A stretch of 64,000 bases of DNA from CAZBBB01 sp964490005 (lineage in GTDB: Bacteria > Planctomycetota > B15-G4): the NCBI GenBank assembly GCA_964490005.1, contig CAZBBB010000001.1, positions 38,769 through 102,768 of the forward strand, given 5' to 3'. Below, piece by piece: positions 1-9,226 of the stretch (the stretch's first letter is position 1; every line of letters starts with the position of its first letter). The translations under genes were made by a program, and so were the position numbers. Under the pieces are notes generated by a model. That model did not search any database and was not told the DNA's origin. It was given only the letters and a program-made list of their open reading frames with translations.

Positions 1-486
1 GGCGTGGAGCGCGCGGTGCTCACGTCGAGCGAAGGGCGCGTGTCGCTCGCGCTGCTCGGCGCGCGCGAGGCGGCCGACGACCAACCGTTCGATCTCCCGG
101 TGCCACTGCCGGAGTTCGATGCCCCCGGCTGGGCGGCGCTGGGGCTGGAGATCCCGGCGGCGGGGCCGCCGCTGTCGCGCGTCAGGCAGGCATTGGCCGC
201 ACTCGTCGCGCCGGGCGGCTGGAGCGTGGCGTCGCTGGGTTCCTTCGACGGGACGCAGCTTGCGGATCTGGAACTGCGGCAGGTCGACGAGCGCGGGCAG
301 GTCCTGCGCTCGCTCTTCGCGCCGCGCGCGACGGTCGACGCGACCGTGCAGGTCCTCGAACTGCACGGAGGTTCGGTGGCGGTCGGAGGTGAAGTGCGCC
401 CGTTCTATGACGGGCTGTACCGGCTGGCGCTGCACGGAGCGGATGCCGCCGGTTGGTACCAGGCGATCGGGGTCGTGCCGCCGTGA
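1..486 (+). CDS. Unknown protein, 5' end cut by the window edge
   Basis: The frame is open from base 1, so this is probably the C-terminal part of a longer protein; a GTG at base 4 is also possible. At least 160 residues are visible, with no recognisable motif. The end is rich in beta-type hydrophobic alternation and there is no signal peptide or membrane segment in the visible part. The stop codon overlaps the GTG start of the polyprenyl synthase gene in a GTGA, so the two are translationally coupled. I do not recognise the family. Confidence 0.6.
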   Translation, partial: GVERAVLTSSEGRVSLALLGAREAADDQPFDLPVPLPEFDAPGWAALGLEIPAAGPPLSRVRQALAALVAPGGWSVASLGSFDGTQLADLELRQVDERGQVLRSLFAPRATVDATVQVLELHGGSVAVGGEVRPFYDGLYRLALHGADAAGWYQAIGVVPP

Positions 487-1370
487 ACGCCTTCGAGGCA
501 TGTCTCGAGGAGACGCGCGTCGAACTCGACGCGGCGCTCGACCGGTGGTTGCCCACGGTCGACCGGGAGGGCGATCTCGCCGCGGCCATGCGGCACATCG
601 TGTTCGCCGGCGGGAAGCGCTTGCGGCCCGCGCTGGCGCGTTGGGGCGCCGTGCACGTCGGCGGAACGGCGGGTGAGGCGCTCGGCGCGGCGGGAGCGCT
701 CGAACTCGTCCACGCGTACTCGCTGCTGCACGACGACCTGCCGTGCATGGACGACGCGGCGCTGCGCCGGGGCCGCCCCTGCGCGCACGTCGTGTACGGC
801 GAGGCCACCGCGCTGCTGGCGGGCGATGCGCTGCTCACGCTGGCCTTCGAGGTGCTCGTCGAGAACACGCCCGCGGATCGCCCCGTGGGGGAACTCGTGG
901 CGACGCTCGCGCGCGCCGCGGGGTGGGCCGGCATGGTCGGCGGCCAGGTCGCCGATCTCGCGGCCGAAGGGCGGCCGCCGCACGTGTCGATCGTGCGCTC
1001 GATCCACGAGCGCAAGACCGCCGCCCTGATCGGCGCGGCGTTCCGCATGGGGGCGCTGGCGGGCGGAGCGGCGGTGTCCGAGGCCGAGGCGCTCGAGCGC
1101 GCCGGGCACGACATCGGCCTGGCCTTCCAGATCGTCGACGACCTGCTCGACGTTCAGGGCACCAGCGCCGAACTCGGCAAGCCCGCCGGGGCGGACGAGG
1201 CCGCCGGGAAGATGACCTGGCCGGCCGCCGTGGGCGTACGGCGCGCCCGCGCCGATGCCGAGGCCCTCTTGGAGCGCGCCTCGCAGACGTTCTCCTCCGG
1301 CCCCGCGGCGGAGCAGTTCGCGGGGCTGAGGCGGATGCTCCTGCCGGGTGCGCACGAGCGCGCCACCTGA
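483..1370 (+). CDS. ispA: Polyprenyl diphosphate synthase (FPP/GGPP synthase)
   Basis: Trans-isoprenyl diphosphate synthase of 295 aa, the normal length for the short-chain (C15/C20) class. It condenses isopentenyl diphosphate with allylic diphosphates in the cytosol. GGKRLRP is at residues 43-49. The first aspartate-rich motif, DDLPCMDD, is at 84-91, with the two-residue insertion usual in bacterial type FPP/GGPP synthases. The second aspartate-rich motif (QIVDDLLD) starts near residue 216. The GTG start at 483 is chosen because it overlaps the preceding stop and leaves a family-like N-terminus; an ATG-like extension to 453 looks wrong. It is followed 60 bases later by dxs, so precursor making and chain elongation sit together. 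Product chain length cannot be decided from sequence alone. Confidence 0.93.
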   Translation: MNAFEACLEETRVELDAALDRWLPTVDREGDLAAAMRHIVFAGGKRLRPALARWGAVHVGGTAGEALGAAGALELVHAYSLLHDDLPCMDDAALRRGRPCAHVVYGEATALLAGDALLTLAFEVLVENTPADRPVGELVATLARAAGWAGMVGGQVADLAAEGRPPHVSIVRSIHERKTAALIGAAFRMGALAGGAAVSEAEALERAGHDIGLAFQIVDDLLDVQGTSAELGKPAGADEAAGKMTWPAAVGVRRARADAEALLERASQTFSSGPAAEQFAGLRRMLLPGAHERAT

Positions 1371-1392
1371 CCCGGACCCGCGCCGAACTTGG

Positions 1393-1398
1393 TACCGT
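1393..1398 (+). promoter_or_regulatory. -10-like box upstream of dxs
   Basis: TACCGT in the 60-base gap before dxs, 32 bases before its ATG. It fits the TANNNT pattern seen before several other genes here. No good -35 is visible. Confidence 0.3.
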
Positions 1399-1430
1399 AA
1401 GCGCGCTTCGCGTCACGCACCGGCCGCCCC

Positions 1431-3326
1431 ATGTCCCTGCTGCAACGCATCAACTCGCCCGAAGACCTGCGCCAGCTGTCCGTCGAGCAGCTTTCCCTCC
1501 TCGCCGAGGAGATGCGCGTCGACCTCATCGACGCCATCCAGCGGACCGGCGGACACCTGGGTTCGGGGCTCGGCGTGCTCGAGCTGACGATCGCGCTGCA
1601 TTACGTGCACGACTTCCGTCGTGATCGGCTGGTCTTCGACGTCGGCCATCAGTGCTATCCGCACAAGATGCTGACGGGGCGCCGTGATCGCCTGCGGACG
1701 ATGCGCATGCTGGACGGCCTGTGCGGCTTCCCGCATCCCGACGAGAGCGAGTACGACCTGTTCCACACCGGCCACGCGGGAACGTCCATCTCACTGGGCT
1801 TGGGGTTGGCGGCCGCCGACAAGGCTGCGGGCGAGGATCGTCGATCGGTGGTCGTGATCGGGGATGCCGGGTACGGGGCCGGGGTGGCCTTCGAGGCCAT
1901 GAACGCGGCCGCGGAGGCCAAGGTCGACCTGCTCGTGATCCTCAACGACAACGAGATGAGCATCAGCCCGACCGTCGGCGCGATGTCGCGCTACTTCACG
2001 CGTGTCCGCACCGGGCCGCTCGTCACCGGCGCGAAGAAGGAACTCGCTGAGCTCATTCGGCACATCCCGGTGATCGGCGAGCGCGTGGACCGCTCCATCC
2101 GGGAGAGCCTCGACGTCGTCAAGTCGGTGCTTGTCCCGGGGCACGTGTTCGAGGAGTTCGAGTTCACGTACTTCGGTCCGCACGACGGCCACGACCTGCC
2201 GCGCCTCGTGCACACGCTGCAGGACCTGCGCGCGCGTCCCGGCCTGACCCTGCTGCACGTGGTCACGCGCAAGGGGGCCGGCTGCGAACTGGCCGCCCGG
2301 GACCCGCAGCGGCTGCACGGCGTCAAGGCCAGCGCGCCGCCCGGAGAGGCCGACAAGCCGGTCGGCGCTCCCGCTCCGAAGCGGCCTGCGTTCACGGACG
2401 TGTTCGCGGCGCGCCTCGTCGAGCGGGCGCGCGGCAACCCGCGCATCGTCGGCGTGACGGCGGCGATGCCCGATGGGACGGGCCTCAAGCACCTGGCCGA
2501 TGCCTTCCCGGAGCGCTGCTACGACGTGGGCATCTGCGAGCAGCACGCCGTGGCGTTCGCGGGCGGCTTGGCCAAGGGTGGCCAGCTGCCCGTCGTCGCG
2601 ATCTATTCCACGTTCCTCCAGCGAGGTTACGACGAGCTGTTCCAGGAACTGTTGATCCAGAAGGCTCGCGCGGTCCTGGCTCTCGATCGGGCCGGTCTCG
2701 TCGACGACGGCGCGACGCACCACGGGTTGTTCGACATCGCGTACCTGCGCACGATGCCGAACACGGTGCTGATGGCGCCGGCCGACGGCGCCGAACTCGA
2801 ACTCATGGTGGACTTCGCGCTGGCGCATGACGGCGTCGTCGCGGTCCGCTACCCGCGGGACACGATCCCCGAGCCGGACGCCGCTCGGCCGGACCCGATC
2901 CGGCTCGGCCAGGGGGTGACTCTGCGCGACGGCGGCGATGTCGTGCTCGTGGCGTACGGCTCGATGGTGCGGCCGGCCCTCGCTGCGGCGGCGCTGCTGC
3001 ACGCGGAGGGACTGGACGTCGGCGTCGTCAATGCACGGTTCGCGAAGCCGATCGACGTGGAGACGATCGTCGGCGCAGCCGCCGGAACGCGCCTGGTCGT
3101 CACGCTCGAAGAACACGCCGTGAGTGGAGGTTTCGGGTCAGCCGTCCTCGAGGCCTGTTCGGCGGCGGGGCGAGCCCTCCCGCGTACCTTGTTGGTCGGC
3201 GTTCCGGACGAGTTCGTGGAACATGGTGGGCGATCCGGCCTGCTCGACCGCATCGGCTTCACCCCCCGAGGCATTGCGGGTCGCGTGCTGGCCGCACTGG
3301 GGGACCCGGTGCTGGCGAGCGCCTGA
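1431..3326 (+). CDS. dxs: 1-deoxy-D-xylulose-5-phosphate synthase
   Basis: Thiamine diphosphate enzyme that makes DXP from pyruvate and glyceraldehyde 3-phosphate, the first step of the MEP pathway. At 631 aa it has the family length. The transketolase-like N-terminal domain carries a conserved His in GGHLGSGLG and DVGHQCYPHKMLTGRRD. The NDNEMSIS segment supplies the metal-binding Asn. The pyrimidine domain has DVGICEQHAVAFAGGLAKG with the catalytic Glu, then YSTFLQRGYDE. Two oddities: the TPP motif, normally GDG, reads GDA (residues 144-146), and the loop after DRAGLV is one residue shorter than usual before THHG. The rest of the active site looks intact, so I expect a working enzyme. Confidence 0.95.
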   Translation: MSLLQRINSPEDLRQLSVEQLSLLAEEMRVDLIDAIQRTGGHLGSGLGVLELTIALHYVHDFRRDRLVFDVGHQCYPHKMLTGRRDRLRTMRMLDGLCGFPHPDESEYDLFHTGHAGTSISLGLGLAAADKAAGEDRRSVVVIGDAGYGAGVAFEAMNAAAEAKVDLLVILNDNEMSISPTVGAMSRYFTRVRTGPLVTGAKKELAELIRHIPVIGERVDRSIRESLDVVKSVLVPGHVFEEFEFTYFGPHDGHDLPRLVHTLQDLRARPGLTLLHVVTRKGAGCELAARDPQRLHGVKASAPPGEADKPVGAPAPKRPAFTDVFAARLVERARGNPRIVGVTAAMPDGTGLKHLADAFPERCYDVGICEQHAVAFAGGLAKGGQLPVVAIYSTFLQRGYDELFQELLIQKARAVLALDRAGLVDDGATHHGLFDIAYLRTMPNTVLMAPADGAELELMVDFALAHDGVVAVRYPRDTIPEPDAARPDPIRLGQGVTLRDGGDVVLVAYGSMVRPALAAAALLHAEGLDVGVVNARFAKPIDVETIVGAAAGTRLVVTLEEHAVSGGFGSAVLEACSAAGRALPRTLLVGVPDEFVEHGGRSGLLDRIGFTPRGIAGRVLAALGDPVLASA

Positions 3327-3473
3327 TCCGGGGCCGCGCGCTGTCAGCGCAGGGGCGAGGGGGGCGTCTCGCAGCCCGTCTCTGCTCCCGGGCGGTCCAG
3401 GGGCGATCCGTGCTTCGGGGCTCAGGTTCGGACCCCGCCCGGGCCGAAGTCTGAACTGCCCCCGTCCTTCGGA

Positions 3474-3479
3474 TAAACT
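3474..3479 (+). promoter_or_regulatory. -10-like box 7 bases before the start at 3487
   Basis: TAAACT, inside GGATAAACTC, ends 7 bases before the ATG. At this distance transcription would begin at or next to the start codon, giving a leaderless mRNA. Confidence 0.4.
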
Positions 3480-3486
3480 CCGCTCC

Positions 3487-6400
3487 ATGCGCCCGCATCC
3501 GTTGATTCGGCTCTTCTCGGCAGTGTTGGTCCTGGTCAGCGGCGGGGCGGCGGCGCAGGTTCCCGGCGAATTTCCGCACCTCCGACTCACGGACAACGTG
3601 TCGGTGGCCGTGCCTCCGCTGGCAGGGCCCTTCGACAACAGCCACGAGTTTCCCGTGCTGGCGGGCCAGCAGTTCACGGCACAGCTGAGCTACGCGTCGC
3701 TCGGACAGCCGAACACGAACGTGCTCTGGGCCCTCCTCGTCTCCCTGAACAAGACTCCCTTCCCGCAGACGAGTGTCCCCCCGCCGCTGTTCACCATGCC
3801 CCCGTTCTCCCTCATCCTTCCGACACCGGCCACGCTGAACGTCGCGGGCGCGGGCGCTTTGGACATGGTCATCCCGGCGGGCCTGCCGAGCGGTCTGATC
3901 CGCGTGCAGGGGGTGATCCATGACGTGACCTCCGCGCCTGCGTTGAGGTTGAGCAACGGCGTCACGATCAGCGTGCAGGTGCCCGCCTACAACATCCGGA
4001 TGCCGTTGATTCGCAACAAGGAGCTGGGCACGGCCGGTTCATTCGACACCTTTGGCCAGCTCTCGATCGCCGGTTCGCAGCTGAAGACGTTCACTCCGCT
4101 GGGTACGTCGCCACCACCGCAGCCGACGGATCCGCCCTACGCGCCGCCCAAGGCGGGAGTGACCGTCACGATGCAGCCCGGGCTGCTGGTCGACCGGCAC
4201 GTGTTCCTGCCCATCCTCCCGAACAACGGCGCCGAGCCGATCAATCCTCTGGCGCGGCCGATGACGCGCATCACGGGGAGCGTGACGGGGACGGCGACGA
4301 CGATCACGGTCGAGGACACTTCGTTCTTCCCGTCGCGCGGCCAGTTGCTCATCGCGTTCAACAACGCGAATCTCTGGGCCAACAAGACCAGCGGCGGGGC
4401 GGTCGCTCCGTTCGCCGAGGTCGTCAGCTACGAGGGCATCACGCCGACGAGCTTCCTGAATTGCCAGCGCAAGTTGCTCGGTTCCACCGGTGCGACGAGT
4501 TTCGCGCACGTCGCCGGCGAAGTCGTGCTGGGCGAGTACACGATGGCCACGACGGCGGATGCGCGCACGCGCACCCGGGTGGGGCTCGACGCGGACAACG
4601 TCGACATGCCGCACGTGGTCATTCCGCCCTTCACCTTTACGCCCGTCGACGGCGGCCCGGTGACCATGGATCTCGACGTCTACCTCTACGAGACCGTGAC
4701 GGACAAGGTCCAGGGCTTCATGGTGTTCGATCGCGCGTCCGGGCAGTGGCGCCCCATTCCCGGCACCGAGCGCAACCCGTTCCAAGGGCGCTGGAATCCG
4801 ATGGTCTGCGTCGCGCCCGATGGCCGCAGCCTGCTCGCGACGCTCAGCGTGCCCGGCGGCGTCCTCGGCTGGGACAACAAGGTCGATGAACTGCACGCGC
4901 TGCGGCTTGACGGACTGAACTGGCCCGCCAGCGGGTCGCAGACCTGGTCGATCTCGTGGCAGGTCGAAGCCGACCCGGCCACGGTGTTCGTCGTCAGCGC
5001 CCGATCGCGGCGCGTCATCATGCGCTCGACCGCGATCATCGGTCCGAATCCCGAGAACTACGTGGCTTTCGTCGGCCTGGCCCACAAGTTCAAGCAGAGC
5101 ACGCCGACGCCGGGAGCAAACTTCGAAACGGACAACGGCTTCGAGGGCGTGTGGGTCCGCGAGGAGGTCCTCGTGCGCGACCTGTTCGAGCTGCCGCTGG
5201 TGCCGCCGGGGTCGAGCAAGGCCGCGCCGACCATGCCGCGGCCGTGGATCACGACCCAGTTCGGCAACACGGCCTTCGGTGGAGAGGTCCGCCGTTTCGA
5301 CCCCGAGGTCCTGCCTTCCGACGACAATACGCGGCTGTTCATCATCGGAGGGCGCAAGGACACCGAAGAGGCGGCCTTCGTCATCCGCAACGTGGGCATC
5401 AACGCGGGCGGAGGAGTCGACAAGGTGCTCGTCGACGTCGTCGGCAGCGTGGACAAGCGCGAGATGCGGCCGCCGCGCCGCGGCGGCCACGGCCGGGGCC
5501 GAACGGCGGCGTTCTCGCCGGATGGCTCGCGCGTCGCCTGGCTCGTCCGCGACACGGCCGCGAACACGCAGCGCAAGGACTGGATCAACGTCGCGCTTTC
5601 CAGCGGCGCCAGCTTCGGACAAGTCCAGAACGTGTATCAGCTCGGCGCCGACTTCAAGGAGGCCGGTGCGCTCAAGACCGACCGTGTCGTCACCGGCCTG
5701 CGCTTCCTCGACAACAATCGGCTGCTGTTCATGATGGGGCGCAATCCCCACGACGACCCGTTGCCGACCTCCGCGAGCTTCCCGCCGGCGATGGACTTGT
5801 TCGTCTACGACATTCCGTCGAACCTGATCACGAATCTGACAAAGACAGACGGTTCGACGTCGGGCTTCGGAAACCTCGGGAAGATCAATCCCGGCGGGTC
5901 CTTCGCGTCGTCCACGGGCGCCTTCACCTACTTCCTGAGGTTCGGTGGCAGCAGTTCGGTCGGCGGCTCGGCGTTGCCGCCGGGGACGCCCGTCACGAAT
6001 CTCGTCGGCGTGAATTCGGACTCGCTGCAGGTTTTCGCGGTCAGCGGCGACGAATTCGGGCCGGGCGCCTTGATTCCGAATCTGAGGCTGCCCGACGCCG
6101 AGTGCGTCGCGCCCGTCGAGACGGCGGCCTCGCTGCGGCTGCTGCTGGGCGGCGGTGTCCAGGATGGCCTCGTCTGGGTCGTGTCCCACCGCCAGGGCGG
6201 CAACGGTGCGGACGACATCTTCGCGTTCAACCGAGATGTGCCCTTCGTCAGCTTCGCGGCGACGGCCCATGCGACTCCGGGGACGCACGTCCGCAACGTC
6301 ACGCCGAGCCCCTACTCCGGCAAGCTGGCCTTTTCGCGCACGTCGTCGACCTCGAAGATCCTCGCGGACGAGCATCCGTGGGTGATTGACCTCGACAATT

Positions 6401-6711
6401 TCCTGTTTCTCCGCGACCTGGCGCCGACGCTGACCTTCAACGGAGCGACCCTCGGCCGGGTCATGGACGGCAGCTTCCAGTTCATCGCGCCCTCCGGGAA
6501 TGCCGGCGAGGCGCTCGTCATGAGTCTCGGGATCGTGGCGCTCCCCGACACGGGCATCGCCAACTTCGCGGCACCGATCTTCTACCCGCTGGCGGCGGTC
6601 TCGAATCCGATCGCGGAGCCGATTCCGGTCCTCGTGCCGCTGATCAGCACCGCCCTGCTCGGCAACGACTTCCGGTTCTATCTGCCGGCCGCGGCACCGC
6701 TCACGCCTTGA
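3487..6711 (+). CDS. Large secreted protein with propeller-like repeats
   Basis: A 1074-residue exported protein of unknown function. The ATG at 3487 is followed by a clear signal peptide: two Arg/His-rich turns, a hydrophobic core and an AAAQ-like cleavage site near residue 22. The frame is open further upstream into dxs, but no plausible start lies there. Segments such as VAPDGRSLLATLSV and FSPDGSRVAWLV are typical of TolB/PD40-type beta-propeller blades, and most of the chain is beta-rich. No catalytic motif is visible. The stop overlaps the TTG start of the PIG-L gene by two bases. The mRNA may be leaderless. The role is probably extracellular or periplasmic binding; this is inference from fold-like repeats only. 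Confidence 0.75.
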   Translation: MRPHPLIRLFSAVLVLVSGGAAAQVPGEFPHLRLTDNVSVAVPPLAGPFDNSHEFPVLAGQQFTAQLSYASLGQPNTNVLWALLVSLNKTPFPQTSVPPPLFTMPPFSLILPTPATLNVAGAGALDMVIPAGLPSGLIRVQGVIHDVTSAPALRLSNGVTISVQVPAYNIRMPLIRNKELGTAGSFDTFGQLSIAGSQLKTFTPLGTSPPPQPTDPPYAPPKAGVTVTMQPGLLVDRHVFLPILPNNGAEPINPLARPMTRITGSVTGTATTITVEDTSFFPSRGQLLIAFNNANLWANKTSGGAVAPFAEVVSYEGITPTSFLNCQRKLLGSTGATSFAHVAGEVVLGEYTMATTADARTRTRVGLDADNVDMPHVVIPPFTFTPVDGGPVTMDLDVYLYETVTDKVQGFMVFDRASGQWRPIPGTERNPFQGRWNPMVCVAPDGRSLLATLSVPGGVLGWDNKVDELHALRLDGLNWPASGSQTWSISWQVEADPATVFVVSARSRRVIMRSTAIIGPNPENYVAFVGLAHKFKQSTPTPGANFETDNGFEGVWVREEVLVRDLFELPLVPPGSSKAAPTMPRPWITTQFGNTAFGGEVRRFDPEVLPSDDNTRLFIIGGRKDTEEAAFVIRNVGINAGGGVDKVLVDVVGSVDKREMRPPRRGGHGRGRTAAFSPDGSRVAWLVRDTAANTQRKDWINVALSSGASFGQVQNVYQLGADFKEAGALKTDRVVTGLRFLDNNRLLFMMGRNPHDDPLPTSASFPPAMDLFVYDIPSNLITNLTKTDGSTSGFGNLGKINPGGSFASSTGAFTYFLRFGGSSSVGGSALPPGTPVTNLVGVNSDSLQVFAVSGDEFGPGALIPNLRLPDAECVAPVETAASLRLLLGGGVQDGLVWVVSHRQGGNGADDIFAFNRDVPFVSFAATAHATPGTHVRNVTPSPYSGKLAFSRTSSTSKILADEHPWVIDLDNFLFLRDLAPTLTFNGATLGRVMDGSFQFIAPSGNAGEALVMSLGIVALPDTGIANFAAPIFYPLAAVSNPIAEPIPVLVPLISTALLGNDFRFYLPAAAPLTP

Positions 6712-7478
6712 GGACGTTCGAGCCGTCGTCCTTCTCCGGACGGCGTGTCGTGCTCGTGGCGCCGCACCCCGACGACGAAGTCTTCGGCGCCGGCGGCACT
6801 GCATGCCTGTTGGCACGCAGCGGGGCGCTCGTCGTGCCGGTGATCGTCGCGCGAGGCGACGGGGGAGTGACGGGCGGAGCGGACCCGGGCGAGCGGGAGG
6901 CGGAGTCCCGTCGCTGTTGCGAGATCCTCGGCCTCGGCGAACCGCACTTCCTGCGGCGGCCGTCGGGGGAGTTGCGTGAAGACCCGTCGCACGTCGCGGT
7001 CGGCCTGAGCGAGGCCTGCGGCCGGGATCCGGCGCACCTCGTCCTCGTGCCGTGGCCGCTCGAGCGCCACGCGACGCATCGTGCGACGCTCGCGGCGGGG
7101 TTGCTCGGCGTCGCCGCGCTGACATCGGCCACCTGGCTGGGTTACGGCGTGTGGGACGCCATTCCGGCGGACCCGGACGTGCTCGAGGTGGACGTCACGG
7201 CGGTGCGTTCGGAAAAGACCCGCGGCATGGCGGCGCACGTCAGCCAGAATCGTGATCGTGCACTGGCGGCCGGCATGGCGGCACGGGACATGTCCCAGGC
7301 CGTCTTCTCGCGGATCACGGGCGAGGACGCGCGCAAGTCGGTCGAGCGGCTCGTCGATCTCACCGAGCTCGCACGGGCTCCCCGACCCGAGTGCCGTCGC
7401 GACGTGTCGCTCCGAATCCGGGAGTGGGCCGCCGGGCGCGCGCTCCGACGGTGCGACGACCTCTGGCCCGTATCCTGA
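6708..7478 (+). CDS. PIG-L/LmbE-family deacetylase
   Basis: Zinc-dependent N-acetyl-sugar deacetylase family, 256 aa. The hallmark APHPDDE motif, with its zinc-binding His and Asp residues, lies at about residues 18-24 after a short beta strand. The third ligand is probably the His in ERHATHR near residue 125. Substrates in the family include N-acetylglucosaminyl lipids and thiol precursors; the substrate here is unknown. The TTG at 6708 is used because it overlaps the preceding stop and no ATG or GTG precedes the motif at a better distance. There is no signal peptide, so it is probably cytosolic. Its stop lies 6 bases from the stop of the oppositely oriented operon at 7485. Confidence 0.85.
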   Translation: MRTFEPSSFSGRRVVLVAPHPDDEVFGAGGTACLLARSGALVVPVIVARGDGGVTGGADPGEREAESRRCCEILGLGEPHFLRRPSGELREDPSHVAVGLSEACGRDPAHLVLVPWPLERHATHRATLAAGLLGVAALTSATWLGYGVWDAIPADPDVLEVDVTAVRSEKTRGMAAHVSQNRDRALAAGMAARDMSQAVFSRITGEDARKSVERLVDLTELARAPRPECRRDVSLRIREWAAGRALRRCDDLWPVS

Positions 7479-7484
7479 TCCGGA

Positions 7485-8375
7485 TCAGGCGGCGCGACGG
7501 CGGGCGCCGACCGCCAGCAGCGCCGCGATGAGGACCGCGAGCAGCACCGGCGGCGAGAACAGCAAGGCGACGGCTTCCGAGCCCGCGCCTCCCGCGAGCG
7601 AGTACGCAGGCGTGGCGTATCCGTCGAGGTCGGACACGCGCTCGATGAGCAGCGCGATGCGCCCCAGGACGGTGAAGCCGAACATGCTTCCGAACGTGAT
7701 CATGAGCGTGACGACGCCGACGCGCGACACGGCCCTGAGCGCGGGGCCGCGCCGGAGCGTGAACAGGAAGTGCGCGAGCGCCGAGACGAGGCCGACGTAG
7801 AAGACGACCCGCGTCAGCGTGAACCAGAGCGCCGTCTCCTCGATCCGCGAGGCGTCGGCCATGCTCAGAGCCAGGGGATTGTCCATCGGCTGGATGGTGT
7901 TGGCGATCATCAACACGAGTTTGCTTTGCGTCTCGCCCGTCATCTTCAGGGCCGCGTAGACGCCGACCATGATGGCCAGCGGCCAGCGCGGGGCCCAGGA
8001 CGAGGGCTTGAACAGGCGCACGAGCAGCATGAGCGCGAGGACCAGGGCGGTCACGCGCAGCCCGATCGCCAGCAGCGGGTCCAACGCGATGCCCGCGAGC
8101 ACCTGCGGCTCTCCCGCTGCGGCATGCTCGCGCGCCTGCGCGATGTACTCGAAGATCGGCTGCAGCACGCCCTCTTCGTAGTACTGCAACGTGAAATACG
8201 CCGTTCCCAGTCCGACGAAGACGTGCTCGGCGAACTTGTAGAAGGGGTTGTCGCTGAAGAGGAAGCTGAAGACCGCCAGCGTGAAGAAGCACACGAGCCA
8301 CGCCCCCAGCACATCGTTGGTGCCGGTGGGGTCGAGCGAGATGAAGGCCGGCGCGTCCTGGAGGGCGAGGATCAT
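7485..8375 (-). CDS. Polytopic membrane protein, last gene of MutL-like operon
   Basis: A 296-residue integral membrane protein with at least six hydrophobic segments spread along the chain and a basic C-terminus ending in a run of Arg and Ala. The start is the ATG at 8375, which overlaps the stop of the preceding gene as ATGA; a longer open frame upstream has no membrane-protein character. I do not recognise a named family. It is the last of eight coupled genes. The tight overlap suggests that its product forms part of one membrane complex with the other operon products. Confidence 0.75.
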   Translation of the reverse strand: MILALQDAPAFISLDPTGTNDVLGAWLVCFFTLAVFSFLFSDNPFYKFAEHVFVGLGTAYFTLQYYEEGVLQPIFEYIAQAREHAAAGEPQVLAGIALDPLLAIGLRVTALVLALMLLVRLFKPSSWAPRWPLAIMVGVYAALKMTGETQSKLVLMIANTIQPMDNPLALSMADASRIEETALWFTLTRVVFYVGLVSALAHFLFTLRRGPALRAVSRVGVVTLMITFGSMFGFTVLGRIALLIERVSDLDGYATPAYSLAGGAGSEAVALLFSPPVLLAVLIAALLAVGARRRAA

Positions 8376-9226
8376 GCCTTGGCTCCGCGCGTCCGGAAGT
8401 ACAGCAGGTTGCCGATCACGATCAGGACGATGATCAGCATGTGGCCCCACGACTGCACCAGCATGCGGCGCTGGTTCTCGCGGGTGGTCGCGTGCAGTTC
8501 CGCATCATCGACGACCAGGCTGACCTTCTGCAGGTACTGCGTGGCGCCCGTGGCTGCGCCCAGGAAACCGCGCAGCTGCCGCGGGTAGAACGCGAACAGG
8601 TCGGGCGTCTGCACCGCGGTCGTTCCGGAGAGCAGGGGCACGTTGTAACGGCCGCCGACCTGGGCGATCCATTCGAGGATGCCGGGGTACCCGGCCGACA
8701 TCGTGACGAGCAGGGAGATGCCCTGCATGTTGTCGCCGCAGGCAGCCAGCAGCGGCACCTGGTCGTAGGGCGTCCGGTCGCGCGCCTCGGCGGGGAAGGC
8801 CGATCGCAGCGACTGGCCGATCTGGCCCATCGCGACGTCGTCGCCGGGCTTGAATCCGAGTTCGACCCAATCGACGCCGTACTGCGCCTGGTACACGGGT
8901 GCGATCCGCGAGTAGGTCTGGCTGATGTAGGGCGGGGCCGCGGGCCAGGTCGTCAGGTTCACGACGCGCAGCTCGCGCGCGAGCAGGTGGTGGACCACGC
9001 CCTCGTACATGGGCAGGAGTTCGGCCGCGCTGGCCGGATCGAAGTCCGCGGAGAGCATGACGACCGACCCGGGCGGCAGAGCCTCGATCGTGGCGTGGAA
9101 GCTGTCGACGTACGGACTCGACGGCAACGGCGCAGCTCGGTCGGAGACGTACAGCCCGACCACGACGACGGCCATGGCCAGGAAGATCCAGCGGCGGTCG
9201 AACTCGCTCGTGAGAGCCATCGTCAT
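8372..9226 (-). CDS. Protein with terminal membrane anchors and a central soluble domain
   Basis: 284 residues. One hydrophobic helix lies near the N-terminus (about 13-29) and one near the C-terminus (about 260-276). Between them is a soluble alpha/beta domain with phrases such as LLAACGDNMQGI and an EW pair near the middle, ending in a GFLGAATGATQYLQK stretch just before the second helix. The overall look is of an extracytoplasmic Rossmann-like sensor or binding domain, but I do not recognise a family. The ATG at 9226 overlaps the upstream stop in ATGA; a second ATG six bases later is the alternative. It is co-translated with the membrane proteins on both sides. Confidence 0.75.
   Translation of the reverse strand: MTMALTSEFDRRWIFLAMAVVVVGLYVSDRAAPLPSSPYVDSFHATIEALPPGSVVMLSADFDPASAAELLPMYEGVVHHLLARELRVVNLTTWPAAPPYISQTYSRIAPVYQAQYGVDWVELGFKPGDDVAMGQIGQSLRSAFPAEARDRTPYDQVPLLAACGDNMQGISLLVTMSAGYPGILEWIAQVGGRYNVPLLSGTTAVQTPDLFAFYPRQLRGFLGAATGATQYLQKVSLVVDDAELHATTRENQRRMLVQSWGHMLIIVLIVIGNLLYFRTRGAKA

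Noticed and set aside
3327..3486. Terminator or small RNA in the gap after dxs
   Set aside because: Only 5-6 bp stems (for example GCGCT/AGCGC) are present, no better than chance at this GC content.
4039..7125. 1028-codon minus-strand frame opposite the secreted protein at 3487
   Set aside because: Low-complexity Arg-rich translation with no conserved segment; the plus-strand gene has a signal peptide and beta repeats.
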